A DNA stretch of 64,000 nt from positions 186,001-250,000 of the forward strand of contig JAPMXV010000034.1 of NCBI GenBank assembly GCA_026936335.1. The letters run 5' to 3'. The stretch is from Mantamonas sphyraenae. Lineage: Eukaryota; CRuMs; Mantamonadidae. The position numbers were made by a program, and so were the translations under genes. A model generated the notes under the pieces. It was given only the letters and a program-made list of their open reading frames with translations. It was not told the origin of the DNA and did no database searches. Of this stretch, positions 45,634 through 55,609 are shown in pieces; within the stretch, counting starts at the first letter, position 1; each line of letters starts with the position of its first letter.

Positions 45634-45707
45634 TGATCCCGCCGAGGCTCGAACTCGGGACCTGATACGTGTGAAGCATCCGATATAACCACCTAATCCA
45701 CGGGATC
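45634..45707 (-). tRNA. tRNA-Val (anticodon CAC) in right arm
   Basis: Identical in sequence to the left-arm tRNA, in mirror orientation; all four stems pair. The two copies face outward, away from the centre of the foldback. Confidence 0.92.
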
Positions 45708-46259
45708 GACTGACTATAGGGATCGAGACCAGGACATTTTGATGCAATTTGATCAACCAAATTAACTAATCCTATGCGGCTCGACTTAAACTTCCCGAAG
45801 TCAACTACTAAAGTAGTCTCGGTGGTCCCAAGCTGCGCAGACACAAGTGCAGAAATCAGTCTGCGACCGCCCCGACATGGCACCAGATATCTCACAAACA
45901 AAGCACCTGGCACATTATCTGACTTGACAACACACCACAAGGGTACACTTGCATGTCATCCAAACAACCAATTCACTTCTCCTGCCAAAAACCACCCACC
46001 GCTCCGCATGAAAATCCCGCAAACCGCGCCCAGTCCTCACACGTAACGGGCAACGGTCTCACGCCTCGTGCCAGAACACCCCGGCAGAGCAGTATACGAA
46101 CTACCACGCCATACACAGCAATTTACACGCACAACTCAGCAACACTCAAATACCACGTGTGTGAACTCGGCTTCGACCCTCCGCCCCGGCCCCCCTGCCC
46201 TCCCCCGAACACACACACACACAACGCCGCCACCGCATACTCCATACTCCACCCCATCC

Positions 46260-48260
46260 CCACTCCAATCCACTCACTGGTACCGTGACGCATCTGAATC
46301 CACCCAGCCACCCACTCTCCCACCGTACCCACCCACGCCATACGCCCCGTCTCTCTTGCTGCCGAACAGCACACTCGTCACCCCAAAACCGGCGACTAAA
46401 GGAACGCCACTACCACACAACCCACCCCACACCCACTCCAATCCACTCACTGGTACCGTGACGCATCTGAATCCACCCAGCCACCCACTCTCCCACCCTA
46501 CCCACGCTCGTCAGGCGCCCCGTCTCTCTTGCTGCCGAACAGCACACTCGTCACCCCAAAACCGGCGACTAAAGGAACGCCACTACCACACAACCCACCC
46601 CACACCCACTCCAATCCACTCACTGGTACCGTGACGCATCTGAATCCACCCAGCCACCCACTCTCCCACCCTACCCACGCACGTCAGGCGCCCCGTCACC
46701 CTTGCTGCCGAACAGCACCCTACAACCGGCCACTGAAGGATCACCACCACCACACAACCCACCCCACACCCACTCCAATCCACTCACTGGTACCGTGACG
46801 CATCTGAATCCACCCAGCCACCCACTCTCCCACCCTACCCACCCGCGGCAGACGCCCCGTCTCTCTTGCTGCCGAACAGCACACTCGTCACCCCAAAACC
46901 GGCGACTAAAGGAACGCCACTACCACACAACCCACCCCACACCCACTCCAATCCACTCACTGGTACCGTGACGCATCTGAATCCACCCGGCCACCCATTC
47001 TCCCACCCTACCCACGCACGTCAGGCGCCCCGTCACCCTTGCTGCCGAACAGCACCCTACAACCGGCCACTGAAGGATCACCACCACCACACACCCCACC
47101 CCACACCCACTCCAATCCACTCACTGGTACCGTGACGCATCTGAATCCACCCAGCCACCCACTCTCCCACCCTACCCACCCGCGGCAGACGCCCCGTCTC
47201 TCTTGCTGCCGAACAGCACACTCGTCACCCCAAAACCGGCGACTAAAGGAACGCCACTACCACACAACCCACCCCACACCCACTCCAATCCACTCACTGG
47301 TACCGTGACGCATCTGAATCCACCCGGCCACCCATTCTCCCACCCTACCCACGCACGTCAGGCGCCCCGTCACCCTTGCTGCCGAACAGCACCCTACAAC
47401 CGGCCACTGAAGGATCACCACCACCACACAACCCACCCCACACCCACTCCAATCCACTCACTGGTACCGTGACGCATCTGAATCCACCCAGCCACCCACT
47501 CTCCCACCCTACCCACCCGCGGCAGACGCCCCGTCTCTCTTGCTGCCGAACAGCACACTCGTCACCCCAAAACCGGCGACTAAAGGAACGCCACCACCAC
47601 ACAACCCACCCCACACCCACTCCAATCCACTCACTGGTACTATGACGCATCTGAATCCACCCGGCCACCCGCTCTCCCACCCTACCCACGCTCGTCAGGC
47701 GCCCCGTCGCCCTTGCTGCCGAACAGCACCCCACGACTGGCCACTAGAGGATCACCACCACCACACAACCCACCCCACTCCCACTCCAATCCACTCACTG
47801 GTACCGTGACGCATCTGAATCCACCCAGCCACCCATTCTCCCACCCTACCCACCCGCGGCAGACGCCCCGTCACCCTTGCTGCCGAACAGCACACTCGTC
47901 ACCCCAAAACCGGCGACTAAAGGAACGCCACTACCACACAACCCACCCCACACCCACTCCAATCCACTCACTGGTACCGTGACGCATCTGAATCCACCCG
48001 GACACCCGCTCTCCCACCCTACCCACGCTCGTCAGGCGCCCCGTCTCTCTTGCTGCCGAACAGCACACTCGTCACCCTACAACCGGCCACTAGAGGATCA
48101 CCACCACCACACAACCCACCCCACTCCCACTCCAATCCACTCACTGGTACTATGACGCATCTGAATCCACCCAGCTACCCACTCTCCCACCCTACCCACC
48201 CGCGGCAGACGCCCGTCTCTCTTGTTGCCGAACAGCACTCTCGTCACCCCAAACCCGTCC
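46260..48260. repeat. Right satellite array, 164/173-bp units
   Basis: About twelve units of the same satellite as in the left arm, reverse-complemented (marker CACTGGTACCGTGACGCATC). The 164- and 173-bp forms alternate almost regularly here. The outermost unit (48160-48290) is diverged and runs into sequence not present at the left end. Confidence 0.9.
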
Positions 48261-48299
48261 ACTAAAGCAACGCCACACCATCCACACCACACCCACTGC

Positions 48300-49066
48300 A
48301 TTCCACCCACCAGCGCCATTGCACAGCTGAGTCCACCCAACCAGCTGCGCTCCGAAGTCGAATCCAGACGTTTCCCGGTGTCCAACACGCGTTTCAGCTC
48401 CTTGTCACACCAAGCAGTAACGTGGTTACCAGCGGTATCCACTCATCGTCATATCGCCGCTTGTTCTGCTGCACATTCACCTCGATCCCTGCCTGTGTGG
48501 CGAGCGGACGCCTTGGCCATTGCTGTGATGTGATGCGCTCCCCACTCTTGCCTTGAAATGCAAACGCGGGCGATGAAAGCGAGAGGAAGATGCTAAATAT
48601 GAAACGCTACGGGGCTGGTGTGAGATGGAAACAAGTGAACCGTTGCGAGGTGGTACAGTGGTCAGTCCAGGACGCAAGGGATGGATGGGGTGGATGGGAC
48701 GCCGTTGGCATGGCAGGCGGCGGGGTGCCAAGTGGAGGAAATTAAAGGTGAGCCGTACCGCTGAAGGGCGGTTGATTGCGGTGACCGGTGTGGCCAGACG
48801 GCAGAAAAGAAGGCACCTGGATGCCTGTGATGGGTTGAAAGGTGGGTGTTGATGTGAAGGTGAATGTGCAGCAGAACAAGCGGCGACATGACAATGAGTG
48901 GATACAGCTGGTAACTAGAAGCCACGGATGCGATCGTTACTTCTTGGTGTGAGAAGGAGCTGAAACGCGTGTTGGACAGGGAAACGTTTGGATTCAACTT
49001 GGGAGAGCAGCTGGCTGGGTGGACTCAGCTGTTCAATGGCGCCGGTGGGTGGATTGCAGCACGCGG
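48300..49066. repeat. Degenerate secondary foldback outside the right arm
   Basis: 48300-48480 recurs in inverse orientation at about 48860-49050 with many mismatches (for example GCCGCTTGTTCTGCTGCACA against its complement). Near 48811-48860 there is also a 50-bp fragment of the arm (GGCACCTGGATGCCTGTGATG). No gene is seen. It looks like the remnant of an older, related foldback element. Confidence 0.6.
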
Positions 49067-49549
49067 CGCGGGAACGCCGCGACTGACTTCAAAGCTGGTT
49101 GCGCCAACCAGTCCCTCCCCGAGGAACAAAGAAAGGCAGGAAGGCACCTGGATGCCTGTGATGGGTTGAAAGGTGGGTGTTGATGTGAAGGTGCCAGGAT
49201 GCCGAGGGGGTGGGGGGTGGACGAGAGGGAAGTGGGTGGATGGTGAGGCCGAGGAAGACACGGAGAGTGGAGCGTGCGGATGAAGGAGGGTGGAAAGGGA
49301 AAGGATGAACGTGGGGCTTGTGAGAGGTCGGGCGCAGGAAGCAAGAAACAAGAAACAAGGAGTGATGGGCAGGGAGAGTGTAGGGGGAGATGAGAGAAGA
49401 GGTGGGAGAGGGATGGAGAAGGTGCAAGGAGGTGAGTAAGAAAAAGTTTGGGTTGGGGGTGGGGGTAAACACGGAGGAACAAATGTAGAGCAGGGAGGGG
49501 ATAATGACGACGTACGCGAGGACAACCCCTCCCTGCTTCGGCAACCACC

Positions 49550-49561
49550 AAAAAAAAAAAA
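49550..49561 (-). terminator. RNA polymerase III terminator of tRNA-Val(AAC)
   Basis: Twelve A residues on the plus strand, a T run just downstream of the minus-strand tRNA. Confidence 0.85.
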
Positions 49562-49566
49562 GGGGT

Positions 49567-49640
49567 TGATCCCTCCGAGGATCGAACTCGGGACCTTATC
49601 GGTGTTAACGATATGATATAACCAACTAATCCAAGGGATC
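49567..49640 (-). tRNA. tRNA-Val (anticodon AAC)
   Basis: Cloverleaf with acceptor GATCCCT/AGGGATC, D arm GATTAGTTGGTTATATC, anticodon stem TATCG/CGATA enclosing TTAACAC (anticodon AAC, read as IAC), and T arm CCGAG-TTCGATC-CTCGG. It differs from the CAC copies in the acceptor stem and the whole anticodon arm, with both strands of each stem changed together, so pairing is preserved. Confidence 0.92.
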
Positions 49641-49878
49641 GACTGACTATAGGGATCGAGACCAGGACATTTTGATGCAATTTGATCAACCGAATTAACT
49701 AATCCTGGTCAACCAATTAACTAATCCTATGCGGCTCGACTTAAACTTCCCGAAGTCAACTACTAGAGTACTCTCGATGGTCCCAAGCTGCGCAAACACA
49801 AGTGCAGAAATCAGTCTGCGACCGCCTCAACATCGCACCAGATATCTCACAAACAAAGCACCTGGCACATTATCTGAC

Positions 49879-50313
49879 ACCCTGCACAACCCCATCCTCG
49901 ACCTGTTTTCCCTTCAGCTCATCTATTGCGCTCGAAGGACACCGCATTCGCCCTCACCGGACGACAAGTTGTTGTTTGTCGGACGCAGGGTTGTGCATCG
50001 ACACAGGGATGAACCCCTGGAACGTGCAAAGGAGACATTGTATGTGTCAGGCATCCCGAGAGAATATTATCGTCGCGACATGTGTGAACGCGATGTGTGC
50101 GACGAACGGAAAGGCGAGCCTTCCGGCCCCCCCCCCCCCTCCCCCCCCACACACACCAACGACCCCTCCCTCAACTCCCACACGCTCGACCCCTCGGCCC
50201 TCCCTCCTCCTCTTTCCGAGCACATCAGCTTTCCCGTTGGATGCACCCCCGCACACGCACTATCCCTGTTCACAAATCACCATGCTTCCACACTGTCCTA
50301 CATTGTGACCCCC
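49879..50313. other. Gene-free stretch with a short coding-like remnant and LRR 3' flank
   Basis: 49890-50110 on the plus strand reads as plausible protein (DDKLLFVGRRVVHRHRDEP, then LERAKETLYVSGIPREYY) but has no start or continuation, and a C run follows. 50235-50310 (GTTGGATGCACCCCCGCACA...) recurs at 52085-52195 downstream of the next LRR gene, marking duplicated 3' flanks. Confidence 0.45.
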
Positions 50314-51953
50314 TCACCCTCCTCCCCTCCCCACCCACCCAACCACCCTCTCCATCACCTCATCCGGCAGTGTCACCCACCCTCCCCACCCACCCTCCTC
50401 CACGTACCCCTCCATCCCCCCACACCCAAACATCACCTCCCTCTCCTCCCCATTCATCACCAACCCCACCTCCATCGCCCCATCCACCTCCCCACCCCAC
50501 CCAATCCAATGCCACGCCTTCCTCCACCCCTCCTTCCTCACCAACTCCACCGTTTTCATCCTCGGCCTCGCACCCCACCCGCGCAACACCTCAACCAACC
50601 CCTCATCCCCTCTCTTCACCCCTCTCTCCAGCGCAGTCTCCAACCCTCCTCGCCCTGCAAACGTGTCCACAGGCACCCCCCACTCCTTCAACTCTCTCAT
50701 CCTCTCCACATCCCCACACTCCACAAACTCCACGTGCTGCCCCTTGTTTCTCTCCAACAGCGACAGCAACGTGTCATCCCCAACACCGTGGATTTTCCAG
50801 CACGACCGATTCCTCTCCATCCCCAACCCCAGTGCTGCGGCTCCCTCGTCCCCGATGCTGTTCTTTCCGAGGTCCAGTGTCTGCAAGTTGCTGTTCTCAC
50901 TCAATCCCTGCGCCAATCCTGCTGCTCCTTCGTCCTCGATGTTGTTGCTGTAGAGGTCCAGCCTCTGCAAGCTGCTGTTCTTACTCAGCGCCCGTGCCAA
51001 CGCTGCTGCTCCCTGCACCCCAATGCTGTTGCTACCGAGGTACAGTCTCTGCAAGATTCTGTTCTCACTCAGTGCCTGCCCCAGTGCGTCTGCTCCTTCG
51101 TCCCCGATGCTGTTTTCCCTGAGGACTAGTGTCTCCAAGCTGTTGTTCTCACTCAGTCCCTGCGCCAGAGCTGCGGTTCCCTCTGCTCCGATGCTGCTTC
51201 CCCAGAGATCGAGTGTCTGCAAGCTGCTGTTCTCACGCAGTGCCTGCCCCAGTGCCGCTGCACCCTTGTCTCCGATGCTGTTCCAGCCCAGATTCACAGT
51301 CTGCACCTTGCACTTCTCACCCAGTCCCTGCGCCAGAGCTGCCGTTCCCTCTGCCCCGATGCTGTTTCCCCAGAGATCGAGTGTCTGCAAGCTGCTGTTC
51401 TCATGCAGTGCCTGCCCCAGTGCCGCTGCACCCTTGTCTCCGATGCTGTTCCAGCCCAGATTCACAGTCTGCACCTTGCACTTCTCACCCAGTGCCTGCG
51501 CCAGAGCCGCTGCTCCCTCTGCCCCGATGCTGTTGTTGTTGAGGTACAGTGTCCGCAAGCTGCTGTTCTCCCTCAGTGCCTGCCCCAGTGCTGCTGCTCC
51601 ATCGTTCCCGATCCTATTGATGCCAAGGTTCAGTGTCTCCAAGCTGCTGTTCTGAGCAAGTGCACGCGCAAGTGCCGACGCTTCGTTGTCTCCCAGGCCC
51701 CTATTTCCAATGTTCAGAATCTGTGTGCCACCTGTCAACACACGTTCCACCTTGCGTACTCACCATCACCCCCCACCCTACACCCATCCCTCATTCCCTT
51801 CCCCTTGTGCGACGATCAAACGCAACGCCACCAAGACTCCCTCCCGGCTTCTTCCCACCAACTCACCCTTCCCTCACCCTCCAACGCTTCCACGATCCGC
51901 CCATGGTCACCACTCTGCAGCAATTCCAACCACTCCTGTTCGTCTAATCCCAT
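50314..51953 (-). CDS. LRR-ankyrin-like protein, family member 3
   Basis: Exon 1 (51953-51867) encodes 29 residues (MGLDEQEWLELLQSGDHGR...). A GTGAGT...CACACAG intron separates it from exon 2 (51720-50314), for 497 residues. About eleven ribonuclease-inhibitor LRRs (GAAALGQALRENSSLQTL pattern) are followed by a degenerate ankyrin-like C-terminal domain (HVEFVECGDVERMRELKEW, ETALERGVKRGDEGLVEVL). There is no kinase. The exon-1 module and exon layout match the kinase gene at 15-19.7 kb, so they share an ancestor. Role: probably protein recognition; ligand unknown. Confidence 0.8.
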
Positions 51954-52196
51954 GTTTCCTGCGATACTCCATGAGCGTCAGCCCCCCCGGCCTCGCTCTC
52001 TCTTCCTATCCCGCCCACACACGTGCACAAGTCCCCAACACCACCCTCTCCCTTCCCTACCCTATGACTGTGTGTGCGTGCAACATACGTTGGATGCACC
52101 CCCGCACACGCACTATCCCTGTTCACAAATTCCCCACCTACATTCACCTGTGCGCTCTACCATGCTTCCACACTGTCCTACATTGTGACCACCCCC

Positions 52197-53845
52197 TCAC
52201 CCTCCTCCCCTCCCCACCCACCCAACCACCCTCTCCATCACCTCATCCGGCAGTGTCACCCATCCTTCCCACCCACCCTCCTCCACGTACCCCTCCATCC
52301 CCCCACACCCAAACATCACCTCCCTCTCCTCCCCATTCATCACCAACCCCACCTCCATCGCCCCATCCACCTCCCCACTCCACCCAATCCAATGCCACGC
52401 CTTCCTCCACCCCTCCTTCCTCACCAACTCCACCGTTTCCACCCTCGGCCTCGCACCCCATCCCCGCAACACCTCAACCAACCCCTCGTCCCCTCTCTTC
52501 ACCCCTCTCTCCAGCGCAGTCTCCTCCCCCTCATCCCCTGCAAACGTGTCCACAGGCACCCCCCACTCCTTCAACTCTCTCATCCTCTCCACATCCCCAC
52601 ACTCCACAAACTCCACATGACGCTCCTTGTTTCTCCCCAACAGCGACTGCAACGCGTCATCCCCAACGCCGGTGATCTCCCAGCACGAGCGATTCCTCTC
52701 CATCGCCAACCCCAGTGCTGCGGCTCCCTCGTCCCCGATGCTGTTCTTACTGAGGCCCAGAGTCTGCAAGCTGCTGTTCCCACTCAGCGCCCGCGCAAAT
52801 ACCACTGCTCCGTCGTCCCCGATGTTGTTCCTACTAAGTTCCAGTGTCTGCAAGCTGCTGTTCTCTCCCAGTCCCTGCGCCAGTGCTGCGGCCCTTCTGC
52901 TCCGATGCAATTGTCCCAAAGACTCAGTGTGTGCAAGCTGCTGTTCTCCAATGCCCGCCCCAGTGCTGCTGCTCCTTTGTCCCCGATGTCGACGTTATCA
53001 AGGTACAGTGTCCACAAGCTGCCGTTCTCCAGTGCCCGCGCCAGTCCTGCTGCGCCTTTGTCCCCGATGCTGTTGTTTCCCAGGTCCAGTGTCCACAACC
53101 TCCTGTTCTCACTCAGTGCCTGCCCCAGTTCTACGGCTCCCTCTGCCCCCGCGCCGCACAAGTTGAGGTACAGTGTCTCCAAGCTGCTGTTCTCCCTTAG
53201 TCCCTGCCCCAGTGCGGCTGCTCCCTCGTCCCCGATTCCGTTCCAGCCCAGGTTCAGTGTCTGCAAGCTGCGGTTCCCATTCAGTGCCTGCGCCAGCGCT
53301 GCGCCTCCCTCTGCTCCGATGCTGTTTTGGAAGAAGCTCAGTGTCTGCAAGCCGTTGTTCTCACTCAGTCCCTGCGCCACTGCTGCTGCTCCTTGGTCCC
53401 CGATGCTGTTGCCGTTGACTTCCAGGGTCTCCAAGGTGCAGTTCTCACTCAGTGCCTGCCCCAGCGCTGTTGCTCCTTCGTCCCCGATGCTGTTGTAGCT
53501 GAGCACCAGAGTCTCCAAGGTGCTGTTCTCCTTCAGCGCCTGCGCCAGCGCTGCTGCGCCGTCTGCTCCGGTTCTGTTCCAGCTGACGTTCAGTGTCTGC
53601 AAGATTCTGTTCTGAGCTAGTGCCCGACCAAGAGCCTCTGCTTCTTTGCCTCCCAGTTCCCTACGTTCAACGTTCAAACTCTGTGTGCCTCGCGTCAACA
53701 CGCGTCCCGCCCACCAAAACTCCCTCCCCATTTCTCCCCGCCAACTCACCGTCCCCTGAGCCTCCAAAGCTTCCACAATCCGCCCATGGTTCCCACTCTG
53801 CAACAATTCCGTCCATTCTCGCATTGTTTTCCTGCGATGCCCCAT
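52197..53845 (-). pseudogene. LRR-ankyrin-like protein, family member 4, frameshifted
   Basis: Exon 1 (53845-53750) encodes 32 residues (MGHRRKTMREWTELLQSG...). A GTGAGT...CACACAG intron precedes exon 2, which starts at 53680. About fourteen LRRs are seen. At about 52893 one base is missing (GAAGGGCCGCAGC where GGGGCC is expected), so DNCIGAEG shifts frame; the other frame then continues AAALAQGLGENSSLQTL through the same C-terminal domain as member 3, ending at 52197. It is either a pseudogene or a one-base sequence error in a G/C run; the rest is intact and very close to its neighbour. Confidence 0.75.
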
Positions 53846-54870
53846 CAGCGTCAGTCCCTCCTGATTCTCTCCCACCCCTATCCCGCACACACACGTGCAC
53901 AGGTCCCTGATGGCCCCCGCTCCCTACCCTATGACTGTTCTGAACTATGTGTGTGTGTGTCTGTGTTTCTGTGCACAATGCGTTGGATGCGCCCTCGCAC
54001 AGATGACGAGTAGCACTAGAACGGCGTTCCACCATCCCTCCACCCACACCCACCTCCCTCCCAGCAGCTTTTTCCACAATGTCGCAATGTCGCAGAAACG
54101 CACGTCGCAGATTTCAGGCGGTGGCAAGTCACCCGCGCTTTTCCCGCCCCTGCTCACACCACAGGCCGCCCCATGGCCTCAGCCTCCGCCTCCGCCCTCC
54201 ACACCCACCAGGAACACCCCATTGACCCACACAACCCACAGCAGAACCATCCACCGACCAACCCATGAACATCACCACAGCCACAGTACGTCTCAAATCC
54301 AACACAGGCTCATCCTCCCCACACCTCACCCACAAACCAACAGTGGTGAGTCAACGTAGATATTACATGGGGGATTGCGCAACCATGCACAGTGGACAGG
54401 AACGAAAACGAAAAAAAAAGAACTGCCAAAAACGAAAAAGTTGAGTCTTGCTCAGACTTTTCATCACCACATGTGTGGACCCATAGACGTACCCCTCAGG
54501 TCTGCTTTCCACTCGTCATTCATCGTCGTGACGTTTGGAAATCTCAACACCGCTTTCAATTTTTCTTTCTCCATGCAGGATCAGCACCACCATCCATGAA
54601 TGAACCCGTGGACACGTGGAACGATGTGGCAGGCTGGGTGGCAAGAGCGGCGGCCGCACACTATGTACGGCGGAGGATTGGAGCTGCCATTTCCCATGTC
54701 AAGCAATTGCGTGTGGACGTGGACGTGCACTCAAAGGAGAAATTATCGTCCCCCCCTTCCCCCACCGCAGAACCCTGCCCATCTCGACATTGTCGACGTG
54801 TGCATAGGGCCCACCTTGGCTGCATGCTGTGCTGTGTACATGGCAACCGCACGCCCGTCAACCCAACAAA
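53846..54870. other. Intergenic region, weak coding signals only
   Basis: 53910-54010 repeats the 5'/3' flank sequence of the LRR genes (CTATGACTGT, TGTGTGTGTGT, GTTGGATGCG). 54079-54360 encodes a Pro/His/Thr-rich plus-strand frame (MSQKRTSQISGGGKSPAL) with no domain. 54596-54870 has a plausible block (MNEPVDTWNDVAGWVARAA, AAISHVKQLRVDVDV) preceded by a CCATGCAG acceptor-like site. None is secure as a gene. Confidence 0.35.
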
Positions 54871-55606
54871 ATGACCAACTTCCCGCTTGCCGTGATCGTT
54901 GTCGGATGCCTGTTGGGGGCCAGTGTGGCATGGAAAGACCACGTGGACGAGGTGCCGTTGGTGTTGTCCACAGAAGAGATCCAGTTCAAAGATGCATACA
55001 AGCTGGCTCGGGAGTCCAGTTCCAAAACTCGCTTTTCCTGCACAAGGACAAAGTTTACGAGGATCACACCTGGCAGGAAAAGCCATCCATGAAAGTGCAT
55101 TCATGGCAGAAGGCCGACGAAGCGGAACTGCCAACATGGGAAGGCGAGCCGTGCTCTCAGCAAGAAGAGGTTCCCAAGCTTCTTCCCCTGACACCCGACG
55201 CCGTTGCTGGGGTTGCAATCGATGGCACAGCAAAGCACGCTACTCTCGTGTTTGTGCAACAGTTGCGCACCAACCATTTCAAGTGTGCAGAAGTCTCGTG
55301 GAATACGGTGTTCTTCACCAGGCCTTCGACACTGGCACGACGGCGCCCACCGGTTTTTTATTTGGGATTCACAAAGATTCACTCCAAGGGATGGCTCGGA
55401 TGCTGCCTCTCGCATGGTGGCATGGTTGGTGAACATGAAACGGGGTCGTGCGTTGCCAGTTGCCTTGCCAAAAGGTCATCCGCGAGCTGTTGCACGGTCA
55501 AACTACAGGGGTTTGCGATTGCTCGCGCCCACTGTTACCTGGTTCTGGATAGTTACCATAGGTTGACCATTGAAGTGCCCTGCCTGATCCCGTGTGCCAT
55601 AACTGG
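54871..55606 (+). pseudogene. Decayed secreted-protein gene, 5' part
   Basis: ATG 54871 opens a clear signal peptide (MTNFPLAVIVVGCLLGASVAW) and a mature start KDHVDEVPLVLSTEEIQ. The reading then moves to another frame near 55015 (FQNSLFLHKDKVYEDHTWQ, then DAVAGVAIDGTAKHATLVFV), again near 55320 (AFDTGTTAPTGFLFGIHKD) and again near 55430 (LVNMKRGRALPVALPKG). No splice sites explain the shifts. The sequence runs directly into the 3' end of F2. No family is recognised. Confidence 0.5.
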
Positions 55607-55609
55607 CAG

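Larger units (their letters stand above)
44730..46255. repeat. Right arm, unique part
   Basis: Inverse copy of the left arm's unique block, with only scattered single-base differences (for example in the codon for R/S in GATRFEVS against GATSFEVS read outward, and a one-base change in the T run beside the tRNA). Confidence 0.85.
34938..48300. mobile_element. Foldback element of about 13 kb with long inverted arms around a Fanzor-like gene
   Basis: The segment up to 40177 is repeated in inverse orientation from 44730 onward. The inner boundary is sharp: AGCATCACCC reads out of both arms, and sequence differs inside it. Arms carry, from inside out, a C/G run, a unique block of about 1 kb, a tRNA-Val, another unique block, and a 164/173-bp satellite array. 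The arms are nearly identical: only a handful of substitutions show across the unique blocks. The left arm is longer (about 5.2 kb) than the right (about 3.5 kb) because of satellite copy number. The 4.5-kb centre holds F3 (plus) and F4 (minus), which converge. No transposase of a known class is seen; outer ends and target duplications are not resolved. Confidence 0.7.
49070..49878. repeat. Partial third copy of the arm, with its own tRNA-Val
   Basis: Direct copy of right-arm sequence about 45139-45926, starting at GGAACGCCGCGACTGACTT and ending at GGCACATTATCTGAC. It has a 22-bp tandem duplication near 49690 (AACTAATCC repeated) and an altered tRNA. It has no satellite and no inverted partner nearby. 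Confidence 0.85.

Noticed and set aside
34938-48300. CRISPR-like interpretation of regular repeats
   Set aside because: Units are contiguous 164/173-bp satellite without unique spacers, in eukaryotic DNA; the presence of TnpB-like genes nearby does not make it an array.
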